A DNA stretch of 64,000 nt from DQWO01 sp964478545 (GCA_964478545.1 CAYZIS010000002.1:1-64000); one strand, 5' to 3'; positions 17,138 to 26,637 are shown, numbered from the stretch's first letter. The notes: generated from the letters alone by a model not told the origin. A program made the numbers and translations.

Positions 17138-18193
17138 ATGAAAAAATATGATATTGCTGTGATCCCCGGTGATGGTACCGGGCCGGAAGTGGTAAGTGAA
17201 GCCAGAAAAGTATTGGCTGCCGTGGGTAAGCTGGAAGGCTTCAGTTGTGATTATCAGACCTATGATTTTGGTGGTGAACGCTACTTGAAAACCGGTGAGA
17301 TTTTGCCGGATAGTGCCATAGATGAACTGCGGGATTTTAAAAGCATTCTTCTGGGGGCCATTGGCCATCCGGAGGTGAAGCCGGGAATCCTGGAACAGGG
17401 CATTTTGTTGAAATTACGTTTTTCCCTTGATCAATACATCAATTTGCGGCCAGTTAAATTGTATGTTGGGGTGGAAACGCCGTTGCGTGACAAGGGGCCG
17501 GATGATATTGATTTTGTGGTGGTGCGGGAGAATTCTGAAGGTCTTTATACCGGTTCCGGCGGTTTTCTTAAGAAAGGAACAGCGGATGAAGTAGCAATCC
17601 AGGAGTCCATCAATACCCGTAAAGGGGTGGAGCGCTGCCTGCGCTATGCTTTTGATCTGTGCCGGGAGAGGGGGCGGGAGAAGAAGCTGACCCTCTGCGG
17701 CAAAACCAATGTTTTGACCTATGCTTTTGATCTCTGGCAGCGTGCTTTTGATGAAGTGGCCGTGGAGTACCCCGATATTACCACTGATTATGGGCATGTG
17801 GACGCGGTCTGTATGTGGATGGTGAAAAATCCCGAATGGTTTGATGTGATTGTCACTGATAATTTGTTTGGGGATATTATTACCGATCTGGGGGCAATGA
17901 TCCAGGGGGGGATGGGGATTGCCGCCGGGGGAAATATCAATCCTCAAGGTACGTCGATGTTTGAGCCCATCGGTGGCTCAGCCCCTAAATATACCGGCCA
18001 GAACGTCATTAACCCGCTAGCGGCGATTATGGCCGGCCAGATGATGCTACAGTATCTGGGTGAACATTCGGCTGCTGAGCGGGTGGAAAAGGCGGTGGTG
18101 ACGGTTTTGCGCGACAAGCTGAAAAGCGTTGCCGCCGGAAAAATGGGTTATACCACCTGTGAGGTCGGCGATCTGGTGGTGGATAATTTATAA
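17138..18193 (+). CDS. leuB: 3-isopropylmalate dehydrogenase LeuB
   Basis: NAD-dependent beta-decarboxylating dehydrogenase, 351 residues, last leucine-specific oxidation. IPGDGTGPEV at the N-terminus, RENSEGLYTG, metal site TDNLFGDIITDLGA and cofactor region PIGGSAPKYTGQNVINP. Relatives include isocitrate and tartrate dehydrogenases; position after leuCD supports LeuB. AAGGA lies 9 bases before ATG 17138. Confidence 0.92.
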   Translation: MKKYDIAVIPGDGTGPEVVSEARKVLAAVGKLEGFSCDYQTYDFGGERYLKTGEILPDSAIDELRDFKSILLGAIGHPEVKPGILEQGILLKLRFSLDQYINLRPVKLYVGVETPLRDKGPDDIDFVVVRENSEGLYTGSGGFLKKGTADEVAIQESINTRKGVERCLRYAFDLCRERGREKKLTLCGKTNVLTYAFDLWQRAFDEVAVEYPDITTDYGHVDAVCMWMVKNPEWFDVIVTDNLFGDIITDLGAMIQGGMGIAAGGNINPQGTSMFEPIGGSAPKYTGQNVINPLAAIMAGQMMLQYLGEHSAAERVEKAVVTVLRDKLKSVAAGKMGYTTCEVGDLVVDNL

Positions 18194-18263
18194 TTATTTT
18201 TTAAAAAGCGTTTTCAGTCCGCTTGCTGCGGCCACACATCTGTAAAGTAAGTAATTGTTCTTG

Positions 18264-18435
18264 ATGATGTCCCGGCATGGCTCTCGCTCATTCTCGCTGC
18301 ACATCGTGTGCAGCTCCGAGGTGCCCGCCGCGAATCACCATCGTGGTGATTCGTTCGGCGGTCAATGCCGCCTGCCTGTCGCCGTGCCTGCCGGCAGGCT
18401 GGGCAGACACGGCTATGAGCCAAGCCCGGACATCC
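18264..18435. repeat. Repeat family A core, long copy
   Basis: One of the longest A copies. Left core gatgtcccggcatggctctc, a central perfect hairpin cgaatcacca-tcg-tggtgattcg, then repeated gcctgcctg motifs and the right core gagccaagcccggacatcc. Left and right cores are imperfect inverted repeats. It is flanked by aattg-containing inverted segments (taagtaattg and caattgcttta) instead of the usual CTCAAC ends. It fills the leuB-asd spacer. Confidence 0.8.
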
Positions 18436-18529
18436 TTAGGCAATTGCTTTATAAACGTGAGATATTGATAAACAAAAGATTAATGATTTCAATATATTAT
18501 AATTAGTTACTCAGAAGTGGAAGATTGAA

Positions 18530-19552
18530 ATGAAAAAAGAAGCATATAATGTGGCCGTAGTGGGAGCTACAGGCGCCGTAGGCGAAGAAATGTTGAAAGT
18601 ATTGGCGGAACGGGATTTTCCCATTGCCAGCCTGAGACCTCTGGCGTCGTCAAGATCGGCGGGATCAAAGGTCGAGTTCCGCGATGATGAGTATCTGGTG
18701 GAAGAATTAACCGATGATTCATTTGCTGATATTGATATTGCCCTTTTTTCAGCCGGGGGTTCAGTCAGCAGCAGGTTTGCTCCTTCGGCAGCCAGCAGCG
18801 GGGCAGTAGTGATTGATAATACCAATGCTTTTCGTATGGAACCTGATATTCCCCTGGTGGTGCCGGAAGTCAATCCTCATGCCATTGCTGATTACCGCAA
18901 CCGAGGGATTATTGCCAATCCCAACTGTTCTACAATCCAGATGGTGGTAGCGCTGAAACCCATCTATGATGAGGCCGGTATCAAACGGGTGGTGGTTTCC
19001 ACCTACCAGGCGGTATCGGGAAGCGGCAAGAAGGCGATCGAGGAGCTGGAACAGCAGGTGCTGGCCATTTTTCAGCAGCGGGAGTTGCCGGTTACCGTCT
19101 ATCCCCACCAGATTGCCTTTAATTGTCTTCCTCACATTGATGTTTTCCTGGATAATGATTATACCCGGGAAGAGATGAAGATGGTTAATGAAACCAAAAA
19201 GATTTTAGAAGATGATCACATCATGCTCACTGCCACCACCGTGCGGGTGCCGGTTTTTTTCAGCCATTCTGAATCAATTAATGTGGAAACCGAAAGATTT
19301 ATTTCTGCTGATGAAGTGAAAGAAATTCTGGCACAGGCTCCCGGAGTCCGGGTGGTGGATAACCCAGCCGAAAATGATTATCCCCTGGCTGTCGATGCCG
19401 CCGGCCAGGATGATACTTTAGTGGGGCGCATCCGTCAGGATGAATCCATTGCCAACGGTATCAATATGTGGGTGGTGGCTGATAATATCCGCAAAGGGGC
19501 CGCCCTGAACGCGGTGCAGATTGCCGAGATCCTGATTCGGGAGTACCTGTAA
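18530..19552 (+). CDS. asd: Aspartate-semialdehyde dehydrogenase
   Basis: NADPH-dependent reduction of aspartyl phosphate, the branch point to lysine, methionine, threonine and isoleucine; 340 residues. Cofactor motif VVGATGAVGEEM, catalytic Cys133 in NPNCSTIQM, and the family stretch YQAVSGSGKKAIEEL. It closes the deltaproteobacterial ilv-leu-asd gene order, although a repeat element now separates it from leuB. Confidence 0.95.
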   Translation: MKKEAYNVAVVGATGAVGEEMLKVLAERDFPIASLRPLASSRSAGSKVEFRDDEYLVEELTDDSFADIDIALFSAGGSVSSRFAPSAASSGAVVIDNTNAFRMEPDIPLVVPEVNPHAIADYRNRGIIANPNCSTIQMVVALKPIYDEAGIKRVVVSTYQAVSGSGKKAIEELEQQVLAIFQQRELPVTVYPHQIAFNCLPHIDVFLDNDYTREEMKMVNETKKILEDDHIMLTATTVRVPVFFSHSESINVETERFISADEVKEILAQAPGVRVVDNPAENDYPLAVDAAGQDDTLVGRIRQDESIANGINMWVVADNIRKGAALNAVQIAEILIREYL

Positions 19553-19577
19553 ATTATTACTGTCTTGTTATTTTATT

Positions 19578-21155
19578 GTGGTAAAATCATCAACCCTGAT
19601 TGTCCCATCGGCGTTTGAAGTGCTTAGGGAAAAATCGGGGTTTTTGCTTTGGGAACAGTATGGATGTATGGAGAGATCAGGAACCCCTTTCAGTGAACGG
19701 CTGCTGAACCTGATTTTTTTCTGGTGCCGGCTGCGACCGGTACAATGGCTGACTAACCGTTGTTGTGTCAATAAACTCAGAATGCAAAAAACGGTGATGG
19801 TCAAGGAAGTTGTTGAAGCGGTGGGCCGCTACTACCGGGAACATAAGCTGGAAGTCGCCATGGATGCCCGCCAGGCCCTCATCTACCAGAAAATTTATTT
19901 TCGCCAGAAAGCGAAAAGCATCCGGCAAAAATTAACCGCATTGGAGGATGAGGCGCCGTCGATCAAAGATCCTGCCAAACTGCAAACCCTGCTCTTTTTT
20001 TACCGGCGTCGGGCACTGGAGCTGAATAAACAAAAGCAGCCTGTTGCCATTGTTGATTATCTGTCCCGTTATTACATTGAAGATATGGCCGCTGATTTTG
20101 ATCCGGCGTTCCTTATTGCTTTTCGCAGTATTGCCCGCCATATTTTTCCTCATCTGGTGAAAAGTATCAGGCTGTCGGAAGAAGAATCGGGAGTGTTTGA
20201 TCAGATAAGGGATTTGATGGGTAAAGCTCCGGTTTTTATCCTTCCCAACCATGTTTCCAACGCCGACCATATCCCCATTTGTTTTGCCATCAATGGCTTC
20301 AATGGTTTGCAGCCGGTGATTGCCGCCGGGGCCAACCTGTTTCGCGGCGTCTCTAACTGGATTATGCCCCGGGTGAATGCTTATAAAATCAGGCGGGAAC
20401 ACCTCGGTCGGGATTCCCGCTGGTTCCAGAATCTTAAATGGTTTCACAACCCGGTGTATCGCCAGGTTCACCGGGAATATTTGCATTATCTCTGGGATCA
20501 TAATGAGCCCTTTATGTTCTATATTGAAGGAACCAGGTCGCGGGACGGCCGCATCGGCAAACCGAAAACGGGAATTATGGAGAACTTGGCCGGGTATGTC
20601 AAAAATACCGGGCGGCAGGTTTATCTGGTTCCGGTTTCCCTGTCGTATACAATTGTTCCCGAGGATGTGGATATCGAAGCGAGTCGGACGGGGAAAAATA
20701 TTTCAGAAAAAGATATTTTTACCCAGCTGGCCATGTTGGATAAACAGTATGCTAAATTGCCGGATTCGGCCATTCATGTTCATTTTTCGACACCGATTTC
20801 TTATGGGTCGGAGTCAGGAAATATCAATAATGCCGTGATCCGGTTGATGGAGAGCATCGGTAGAGGGGTGGTGCGGTCTTATACCTCACTGCTGGCTGAG
20901 GCGATTATGAATATGGATGTCGATAGCCGGGAGGAAAAGTCTTTTACCATTCAGGAGGTCAGCGATTATTTCCTCGAGCATTTTGAATTGTTGCCGGAAG
21001 TAGTTGATGCCGACGTCGCCCATGATATCATGATGGCTATTGATGCTTTTTGCCGCAAAAAGTTTATTCTGCAAAACAGCTTGACGGGGGATTATCAGGT
21101 AGAGAATATGCCACTTATCCAACAATATGCCCGAAGGATTGCCCATTTGAGCTGA
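19578..21155 (+). CDS. PlsB-like glycerol-3-phosphate acyltransferase
   Basis: A 525-residue acyltransferase of the PlsB/LPLAT superfamily. The HX4D catalytic motif is His225-Asp230 (LPNHVSNADHIP); block III is IEGTRSRDGRIGKPKTG (Glu317 to Arg320); block IV is VPVSLSYT. E. coli PlsB is about 800 residues, so this is a shorter variant, and the exact acyl donor is inferred only. GTG 19578 is the longest start and ATG 19668 is a possible later one. It probably acylates glycerol 3-phosphate at the inner membrane, although no obvious transmembrane segment is present. It converges with the OYE gene. Confidence 0.75.
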   Translation: MVKSSTLIVPSAFEVLREKSGFLLWEQYGCMERSGTPFSERLLNLIFFWCRLRPVQWLTNRCCVNKLRMQKTVMVKEVVEAVGRYYREHKLEVAMDARQALIYQKIYFRQKAKSIRQKLTALEDEAPSIKDPAKLQTLLFFYRRRALELNKQKQPVAIVDYLSRYYIEDMAADFDPAFLIAFRSIARHIFPHLVKSIRLSEEESGVFDQIRDLMGKAPVFILPNHVSNADHIPICFAINGFNGLQPVIAAGANLFRGVSNWIMPRVNAYKIRREHLGRDSRWFQNLKWFHNPVYRQVHREYLHYLWDHNEPFMFYIEGTRSRDGRIGKPKTGIMENLAGYVKNTGRQVYLVPVSLSYTIVPEDVDIEASRTGKNISEKDIFTQLAMLDKQYAKLPDSAIHVHFSTPISYGSESGNINNAVIRLMESIGRGVVRSYTSLLAEAIMNMDVDSREEKSFTIQEVSDYFLEHFELLPEVVDADVAHDIMMAIDAFCRKKFILQNSLTGDYQVENMPLIQQYARRIAHLS

Positions 21156-21188
21156 ACAAATGGCCGAAAATGATCCACTGGCAGGGGA

Positions 21189-22310
21189 TCATCCGCTGTT
21201 TTCAGCGTCGGACTGAACACAGCGGATTCCTTCTCCCTTCCAGGCCGGTTTGAAACAGCCGTTGCAGGAGGTGCAGGAGGCCGGATTGAGATCGCCGTTC
21301 TGCCAGCGATTGATCAGTTCCGGTTCACGGATCAACGGTCGGCAAAGGGCTATCAGGGGGATGCCCTGATTGATTATACGGCCAATGATTTGGGGCGAAC
21401 GGATGCCCCCCACGGTGATCACCGGGATGCTGACTGCTCGCTGGATGGCCACCGCGTCATCTAAAAAATATGCTTCCTTTTCCGGCTGATTAATTTTCCT
21501 GATCACCGGTTGCTTCGGTGAACTCGCCCTGCTTCCTCCACTGACCTCAATGGCATCCAGTTCCAGATCCGCCAGACGCCGGCAGATTTCCACAGTTTCC
21601 TCAAGTAGCAAACCATCTTCCAGGTAATCCTGGCCATTGATTTTTACGGTCAGGGGGAAATGGTCACCCACTTGCTTTCTGGTCCGCAGGTAGCATTCCC
21701 GTAAAAAACGAAAACGGTTTGTCAAACTGCCACCAAAATCATCACGTCGTCGATTGGTGGACGGTGAAAGAAACTGGCTGATCAAATAACCGTGTGCTGC
21801 ATGCAGCTGGACGCCATCGCAGCCGGCTTCTTTAGCCCGTCCGGCTGCCAGAGCAAAATTGGTGATCAATTTTTCAATTTCTTCCCGGGTTAATTCCCGT
21901 GGCTTTTGTGCAAAAAGTGGGTGCTCAATAGCGCTGGGAGCTTTGGCCGGCAGTCCGGTAACTTTGGAATTTGCCTGGCCGCCGCAATGGACCAGCTGAA
22001 TGAACAGCCGTGACCCGGATTGGTGTACCACCTCGGCCAGTTCTGCCAGGGGTTCCATCAGCCGGTTTTGATCCAGCCCCGCCTGCCCGTGATGCTGCCG
22101 GCCTTCAGGGCTGACAAAAGTATAGCCGGAGGTCAGCAGGGCGGTGCCGCCGCCGGCGAGGGTTTTAAAAAGTTGCATTTGCCAGGGACTGATTTCTCCC
22201 TGTTCCCCGGCCATACCGTCCCAGGTTGCCGAACGGATGAAACGATTTTTAAGCTCCAGGTTACCGATGAAAGTCGGGGTAAAGACAGTTTTCATTTCAT
22301 TTTTGGACAT
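21189..22310 (-). CDS. NADH:flavin oxidoreductase, old yellow enzyme family
   Basis: FMN-binding TIM-barrel enzyme of 373 residues. Family motifs: LKNRFIRSAT at the N-terminus, QLVHCGGQ, LHAAHGYLISQFLSP with the substrate-binding His pair, DDFGGSLTNR, VGGIR near the phosphate site, and LCRPLI. A C-terminal cysteine cluster CTSCNGCF followed by a distant Cys recalls the iron-sulfur motif of 2,4-dienoyl-CoA reductase-type OYEs, but the second, larger flavin domain is missing. Substrate unknown. Confidence 0.85.
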   Translation of the reverse strand: MSKNEMKTVFTPTFIGNLELKNRFIRSATWDGMAGEQGEISPWQMQLFKTLAGGGTALLTSGYTFVSPEGRQHHGQAGLDQNRLMEPLAELAEVVHQSGSRLFIQLVHCGGQANSKVTGLPAKAPSAIEHPLFAQKPRELTREEIEKLITNFALAAGRAKEAGCDGVQLHAAHGYLISQFLSPSTNRRRDDFGGSLTNRFRFLRECYLRTRKQVGDHFPLTVKINGQDYLEDGLLLEETVEICRRLADLELDAIEVSGGSRASSPKQPVIRKINQPEKEAYFLDDAVAIQRAVSIPVITVGGIRSPQIIGRIINQGIPLIALCRPLIREPELINRWQNGDLNPASCTSCNGCFKPAWKGEGIRCVQSDAENSG

Positions 22311-22328
22311 TATCTCATTCTCTGTATA

Positions 22329-22586
22329 TATTTTACTTAAGCTGAGCCATTAGCGGTTAGCTTTTAAAAATTAGGGCTTTACGTTGATTAGTAACAACAC
22401 CCAACGGGTGAAGATTTGTAAAATTAAACATCGGTGTCCCTCGCGAATCACCATCCAGGTGATTCGTTCGGCGGCCAAAACCGCTTGCCTGTCGCTGTGC
22501 CGGCAGGCTGGGCAGACACGGCTATGAGCCAAGCCCGAATATCTGTAATGTTCCTGGTAATACAAGTCAGAAAGTTGAGTATTTTA
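22329..22586. repeat. Chimeric repeat: D-like left part joined to A-family right part
   Basis: The left half (22336 on) resembles the left part of family D (gcggttagcttttaaaaatt, then aacgggtgaagatttgta). The right half is family A core with the cgaatcaccatcc/ggtgattcg hairpin and the end agtcagaaagttgag at 22565-22579. The whole is flanked by identical TATTTTA at 22329-22335 and 22580-22586, which may be a target duplication. Confidence 0.6.
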
Positions 22587-22758
22587 CCTGGTAGAATTTA
22601 GTCTAGCCGTTTTATCCGGCCTTTTTCAAGGGAAATTATAACTTTTATACCTTTCTGGAAAAATAAGGCGATTTCACTTGGGAAAAGGGGTAATTCATAA
22701 TATTAACCTGGCAGATAAAGATAGAAAATAATATTCAGATTTGCTATAATTTTTGCAT

Positions 22759-22857
22759 ATGGAAAAGATTGATGCAAAGAGACTACCACCAGAGGTTCAA
22801 GCACAAATGCGATGCCAGGTAGTTCGCCTTCGTAAGGCCGGAAGCCATCCAGAGTGA
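22759..22857 (+). pseudogene. N-terminal remnant of an IS630-type transposase
   Basis: A 32-codon frame from ATG 22759 to TGA reads MEKIDAKRLPPEVQAQMR then CQVVRLRKAG. This resembles the usual start of IS630-family transposases (helix-turn-helix part, EKIDxRKLxxExQxxxRxxxVRLRKxG). The rest of the gene is absent. Match judged by memory of the family; a protein search would settle it. Confidence 0.5.
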
Positions 22858-22900
22858 AAAAATACTTTAGGCAATCTAAAATCATTTATGCAGCATAACC

Positions 22901-22962
22901 TCTATGAGCCAAGCCCGAACATCTTGTCATGTATTCCTGGCAATGCAAGCCAGAAAGTTGAT
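22901..22962. repeat. Family A right-end fragment
   Basis: Only the right part of A remains (gagccaagcccgaacatc through gcaagccagaaagttgat). It lies immediately upstream of the DUF4198-like gene, and a spurious longer reading frame runs through it. Confidence 0.6.
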
Positions 22963-22989
22963 CAACTATCAAATGGAGAGCATATTATT

Positions 22990-23817
22990 ATGAAAAATGT
23001 TGTAACTCTTGTTTTATTAATATTGCTGTTCCCTATATCTGTAACAGCACATACCACAACTCTTATCCCACATACAAATGAAGATGGCCAGAAGACCATT
23101 AAGGTTCTTCATTTTCATCCCTTTACTGGTTCTAATCTTATGGGGATACGCTTAGACGTTGAAGACTCAAAACATATCAAAGGATTGGATTCAATTTTTG
23201 TGATTCATCAAGGGGAAGAAAAAAAATTACATACTGTCGCTATCCCTGATTATTATACGGTGAGAGATGAAAAAAGAGAGACATATACAATTCCAATAAA
23301 TAGTAAAAGTGGTTTTTCCGGACCTGGTGACTATATTATTGTGGTGAAACATAAAGCACATTGGAAAATACAAGAAGAACTTTACCGGCAGAAGGTTGCA
23401 AAATTTTGTCTTAATTATGGGGGGTTTATCACTGATTGGCCGAAACGGGTGTTCAAAAACGCGCCTGAGATAATACCACTAGTCCCACCATACAGTGTGT
23501 ATGCCGGAAGTCTTTTTCGTGCCGAGGCCGTCAATGACGAAGGCAAGCTAATTCCTCACGCCAAGATACAGGTTGAATATCTCAACCATAAATTAGGTGA
23601 TACAGATCTTGATACAACCACTACTGGTTTCATCAAAGAAGATATTGGAAATACCATTATTTTTACGGACAGTAGTGGAGGGTTTTCATTTGTTCCACTA
23701 AAAGAAGGTGTATGGACATTTACCCTCCTGGATGGAGATAACAACAAACTCCTACAAGGAAAAAGGCTAGAATATGACTCCTCTCTTTCAATACTGGTTA
23801 ATCAGAATGAAGAGTAA
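22990..23817 (+). CDS. DUF4198-like secreted protein
   Basis: Periplasmic or surface protein of 275 residues from ATG 22990, chosen because GGAGAG lies 11 bases upstream and a clean signal peptide follows (MKNVVTLVLLILLFPISVTA, cleaved before HTTT). Upstream in-frame ATG 22888 lies in a repeat and is rejected. The mature part resembles DUF4198 (HFHPFTG near the start, a C-terminal beta-sandwich TDSSGGFSFVPLKEGVWTF), a family often near nickel or cobalt uptake; no such transporter is nearby. Its bases are visibly richer in A+T than its neighbours, a hint of transfer. Confidence 0.65.
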   Translation: MKNVVTLVLLILLFPISVTAHTTTLIPHTNEDGQKTIKVLHFHPFTGSNLMGIRLDVEDSKHIKGLDSIFVIHQGEEKKLHTVAIPDYYTVRDEKRETYTIPINSKSGFSGPGDYIIVVKHKAHWKIQEELYRQKVAKFCLNYGGFITDWPKRVFKNAPEIIPLVPPYSVYAGSLFRAEAVNDEGKLIPHAKIQVEYLNHKLGDTDLDTTTTGFIKEDIGNTIIFTDSSGGFSFVPLKEGVWTFTLLDGDNNKLLQGKRLEYDSSLSILVNQNEE

Positions 23818-23904
23818 GCCTTTAATAGCTTTACCGGGAAATAGTGATTGACAAAAATGAGTATCTTTTAGAATGTAATTGCTTGTTGAACAGGAGTGTT
23901 TCAT

Positions 23905-24150
23905 ATGGCTGATGTATCGGAGTTGTTGCAAAAAGCTAAAACCCTGGCCTATGAAAATCGTTATGAGGAAGTTCGGCAGGTGGTAAAGCTGCAGCCTGAT
24001 TTTGCCAATGCCTGGAACATGTTGGGATTGGGCTTCTTTCAGCAAAACAAAATGGAGGAAGCAGAACTGTGTCTGCTGAAAGCCTTGGAGTTGGAACCGG
24101 AAAACGAATACGCCAAAAAAAATCTGAATGCTGTGTGTTCCCATCGCTAA
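23905..24150 (+). CDS. Small tetratricopeptide-repeat protein
   Basis: About 81 residues from ATG 23905, with CAGGAG 8 bases upstream. One complete TPR (NAWNMLGLGFFQQNKMEEAELCL and following ALELEPEN) is preceded by a helical half-repeat (LLQKAKTLAYENRYEEV). Such mini-TPR proteins act as protein-binding modules. Partner unknown. It converges with trkA. Confidence 0.75.
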   Translation: MADVSELLQKAKTLAYENRYEEVRQVVKLQPDFANAWNMLGLGFFQQNKMEEAELCLLKALELEPENEYAKKNLNAVCSHR

Positions 24151-24165
24151 GGTCTTATTGTCAAT

Positions 24166-24867
24166 TCAAATGGTTGTCTTTTTGTTTTTTTCCGCCATGG
24201 TGTCCAAATAAGCTGAGATTTCCGGGATAAGTGCCTGATTTACGACCATGAAAAGTTTGTCATCGGGGAAGACTTTGTCGTGGCCCCGGGGCATGACAAT
24301 CTTATCAGATTTTTCCTGCATGATGCCGGCAAAAACACAGTTTTTGGAAAAAACGCTCTGGGATGACAGCTCCTGGATAGTAGTTCCGTCAAGATTTCCG
24401 GTGACCGGGTAGCGTATCATGATCAACTGGGTGTTTTGACTTCCGAGATGGGTGATAATCCTGATGTTGGGATTCTCCAGTTCCATCATGATATTATTCT
24501 GGAACAGGTCATTCATGTTGCAGATGGTCGTCGCCCCCGCCAGTTCAAAAGCTTCCTTGTAGGTCGGGTTGCGCATTTTTACCATAATCCTCGGTACCTG
24601 AAAGCTGTGGGCCAGGAGGGCAAAGGTCAGGTTGTCGCTATCCCGGTAGAGGGCTCCAACGGCAATCTGAGCCTTTTCTATGCCTGCTTCTTTCAGGGTG
24701 ACAATATCTGTCGCACTGCCGTTAATGGTTACCATCCCTGTCTCGGCATACAGCTGTTCACATTGTTCCCTGTCCTTTTCGATGATGACCACATCATCTT
24801 TACGGTGAGCGAGCATGTTGGCCAGGGTCGTGCCGCTGATTCCCCCGCCGGCGATAACGATGTACAT
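24166..24867 (-). CDS. trkA: TrkA-type potassium channel regulatory subunit (RCK domain)
   Basis: Cytosolic NAD-binding gating subunit of the Trk K+ uptake system, about 233 residues from ATG at 24867 with AGGAGG 8 bases upstream. The Rossmann motif IVIAGGGISGTTLANML and acidic residue in IIEKDREQC give an RCK/TrkA-N fold; TrkA-C is in the last ~75 residues. It is half the length of E. coli TrkA, which has two RCK halves, so a dimer or tetramer is expected. It starts 10 bases after trkH. Confidence 0.9.
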   Translation of the reverse strand: MYIVIAGGGISGTTLANMLAHRKDDVVIIEKDREQCEQLYAETGMVTINGSATDIVTLKEAGIEKAQIAVGALYRDSDNLTFALLAHSFQVPRIMVKMRNPTYKEAFELAGATTICNMNDLFQNNIMMELENPNIRIITHLGSQNTQLIMIRYPVTGNLDGTTIQELSSQSVFSKNCVFAGIMQEKSDKIVMPRGHDKVFPDDKLFMVVNQALIPEISAYLDTMAEKNKKTTI

Positions 24868-24877
24868 AATCTTCCTC

Positions 24878-26425
24878 CTATTGCCAGGATTTTCGAGAAA
24901 ATAATACAAAGAAAGGTAGTATTTCCAGCCTGCCGATCAACATCCCCAGGGAGTAGGTGAGTTTGACCAGGGGATGGATACTCACAAGTCTTTCAATGGA
25001 AAAATAAAACGGTCCCATATTGCTGACCGCGGACAGCATGCCTGAAAAACCTTCCCAGGCGTTTAAATCGGAAAAAAATACGGTTATCCCCGCGCCGACA
25101 AAGATGATCAATAGCCAGGCAAACAGCAAAGCGGTAATCCGCTGAATTTCCCGGTGTTCAATAATCTGCTCATGAACAACCAGTGGAACAATGCGTTTTG
25201 GTGATGAGATACTGCGAATTAATTCACTCTTCAGGGCTTCCCAGAGGATTCCCAGGCGCAGGATCTTGAACCCGCCAGACGTTGAGCCGACACAGCCACC
25301 GACAAACATCAACAGGAGAAAAAGCTGTTTAGCCAGGGCCGGGAAAAAAGTGCTGTTAATGTTCTGAACTGTATAGCCGGTACTTGTTAACAGCGAGGCA
25401 ACCTGAAACAGACTTTTGCGAAACATTTCGTGCAGGTGATGGAAAGTGGTTGAAAGATTATCGGCTAAATAAGAGCTTCCTTGAGGGCTATGCAGCAGAT
25501 GATCAAGACAAATCAGGATCGTACAGCCGGCCAAAAGACTCCAGAACCAGCGTATTTCGTAGTCCTTGTAAATTGATCGCCATTCGCCGGTGAAGATTTT
25601 GTAGTGGATGAGAAAATTGATGCCACCCATGACCATGAAGAAAATCAGGGTATATTCAATCAGCTCAGCATGGGGATAGTGAGCAAAAAAAGAGATGCTG
25701 CGGTCATGGGTTGAAAAACCTCCGGTGGAAACCACGGTCAGCGCATGATTAAGGGCCTCGAAAGGGGGAAGCCCTTCCAGCCACAAGAGGAAAAAACAAC
25801 TGATCGTGAGCAACCCGTAAATTGTCCAGATAATTTTGATTGTATTGAATATCCCGGGCACCGGCCTCCGGCTGGCTATTTTATGACCTTCGGCAACAAA
25901 AAGGGCGGCTGAAGTACTTCCACCCCTGAAACTGACAGCCAGGAAAAAAGTTAATATCCCAACTCCTCCCACCCATTGAAGAAGTGAACGCCAGAAAAGG
26001 ATGCATTTTGGTAACTGATCCAAGCCGGTAAATACTGTCAACCCCGATGCGGTAATGCCGCTGGTGGCTTCAAAAATGGCATCTATGACTGGTTTATTGA
26101 TGCCGATTATGAAAGGCAGAGAACTGACTAAAGCAGCTGAGAGCCAGGCCAGGGCGGTAATGACCATGCCTTCTTGTACTGATGGGATCCGGACTGGTAT
26201 TTTTTTCTGCAACAGAATGCCACCAAAGAACAGAATCATACCGGGGATAGTAAAAGCCGCAACCAGGTGGGTGCCCGTCATGGTTTCCTGGTAATAGAGT
26301 TGGACAATCAGGGGGATGAACAGCAGCAGGCCGAAAAGGGTGAGCAAGGCTCCCAGGTAGTTAACGATGAATAAATATTCCTTAATGCGTCTAATCATCG
26401 TTATGGATACCGTTGGGGTTGACAT
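24878..26425 (-). CDS. trkH: Trk-type potassium uptake membrane protein TrkH
   Basis: Polytopic K+ channel-like subunit of 515 residues, inner membrane. Four pore repeats are visible around TSGITASGLTV, VVSTGGFSTHDRS, LLTSTGYTVQ and SAVSNMGPF. Start at 26425 or at the second Met (26398). Upstream of trkA in one operon and divergent from the ABC exporter. Confidence 0.92.
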   Translation of the reverse strand: MSTPTVSITMIRRIKEYLFIVNYLGALLTLFGLLLFIPLIVQLYYQETMTGTHLVAAFTIPGMILFFGGILLQKKIPVRIPSVQEGMVITALAWLSAALVSSLPFIIGINKPVIDAIFEATSGITASGLTVFTGLDQLPKCILFWRSLLQWVGGVGILTFFLAVSFRGGSTSAALFVAEGHKIASRRPVPGIFNTIKIIWTIYGLLTISCFFLLWLEGLPPFEALNHALTVVSTGGFSTHDRSISFFAHYPHAELIEYTLIFFMVMGGINFLIHYKIFTGEWRSIYKDYEIRWFWSLLAGCTILICLDHLLHSPQGSSYLADNLSTTFHHLHEMFRKSLFQVASLLTSTGYTVQNINSTFFPALAKQLFLLLMFVGGCVGSTSGGFKILRLGILWEALKSELIRSISSPKRIVPLVVHEQIIEHREIQRITALLFAWLLIIFVGAGITVFFSDLNAWEGFSGMLSAVSNMGPFYFSIERLVSIHPLVKLTYSLGMLIGRLEILPFFVLFSRKSWQ

Positions 26426-26582
26426 TATTCATGCGTGAAAAAGGAAACGTCATCTACTTGAACATAGATTGTGGAGTTTTGCAACCGAGATTTGATGGTT
26501 TTGTAACCATCGCGAGTCCATCAAAATCAGTTATTTACACTTGGGATAATTTTATGATAGCTTTAACTGTCTTTGTAAGGGT

Positions 26583-26608
26583 GCCGTTTTAAGAACGGCT
26601 GTTTTTTA
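26583..26608 (+). terminator. Terminator-like hairpin upstream of the ABC genes
   Basis: GCCGTT-ttaag-AACGGC followed by tgttttttatt. There is no plus-strand gene just upstream, so it may end a short leader or small RNA transcribed from the trkH-ABC spacer, or act as an attenuator. No reliable promoter was found. Confidence 0.5.
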
Positions 26609-26637
26609 TTCCTGTAAGCCATTATTGTGACAGCTTC

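Noticed and set aside
18255..18506. Open frames (62-83 codons) within family A repeats
   Set aside because: Reading frames are not maintained between copies of the repeat; indels differ from copy to copy.
22888..22989. Upstream extension of the DUF4198-like gene
   Set aside because: The extension is translated repeat A DNA; the ATG at 22990 has its own ribosome binding site and begins a signal peptide.
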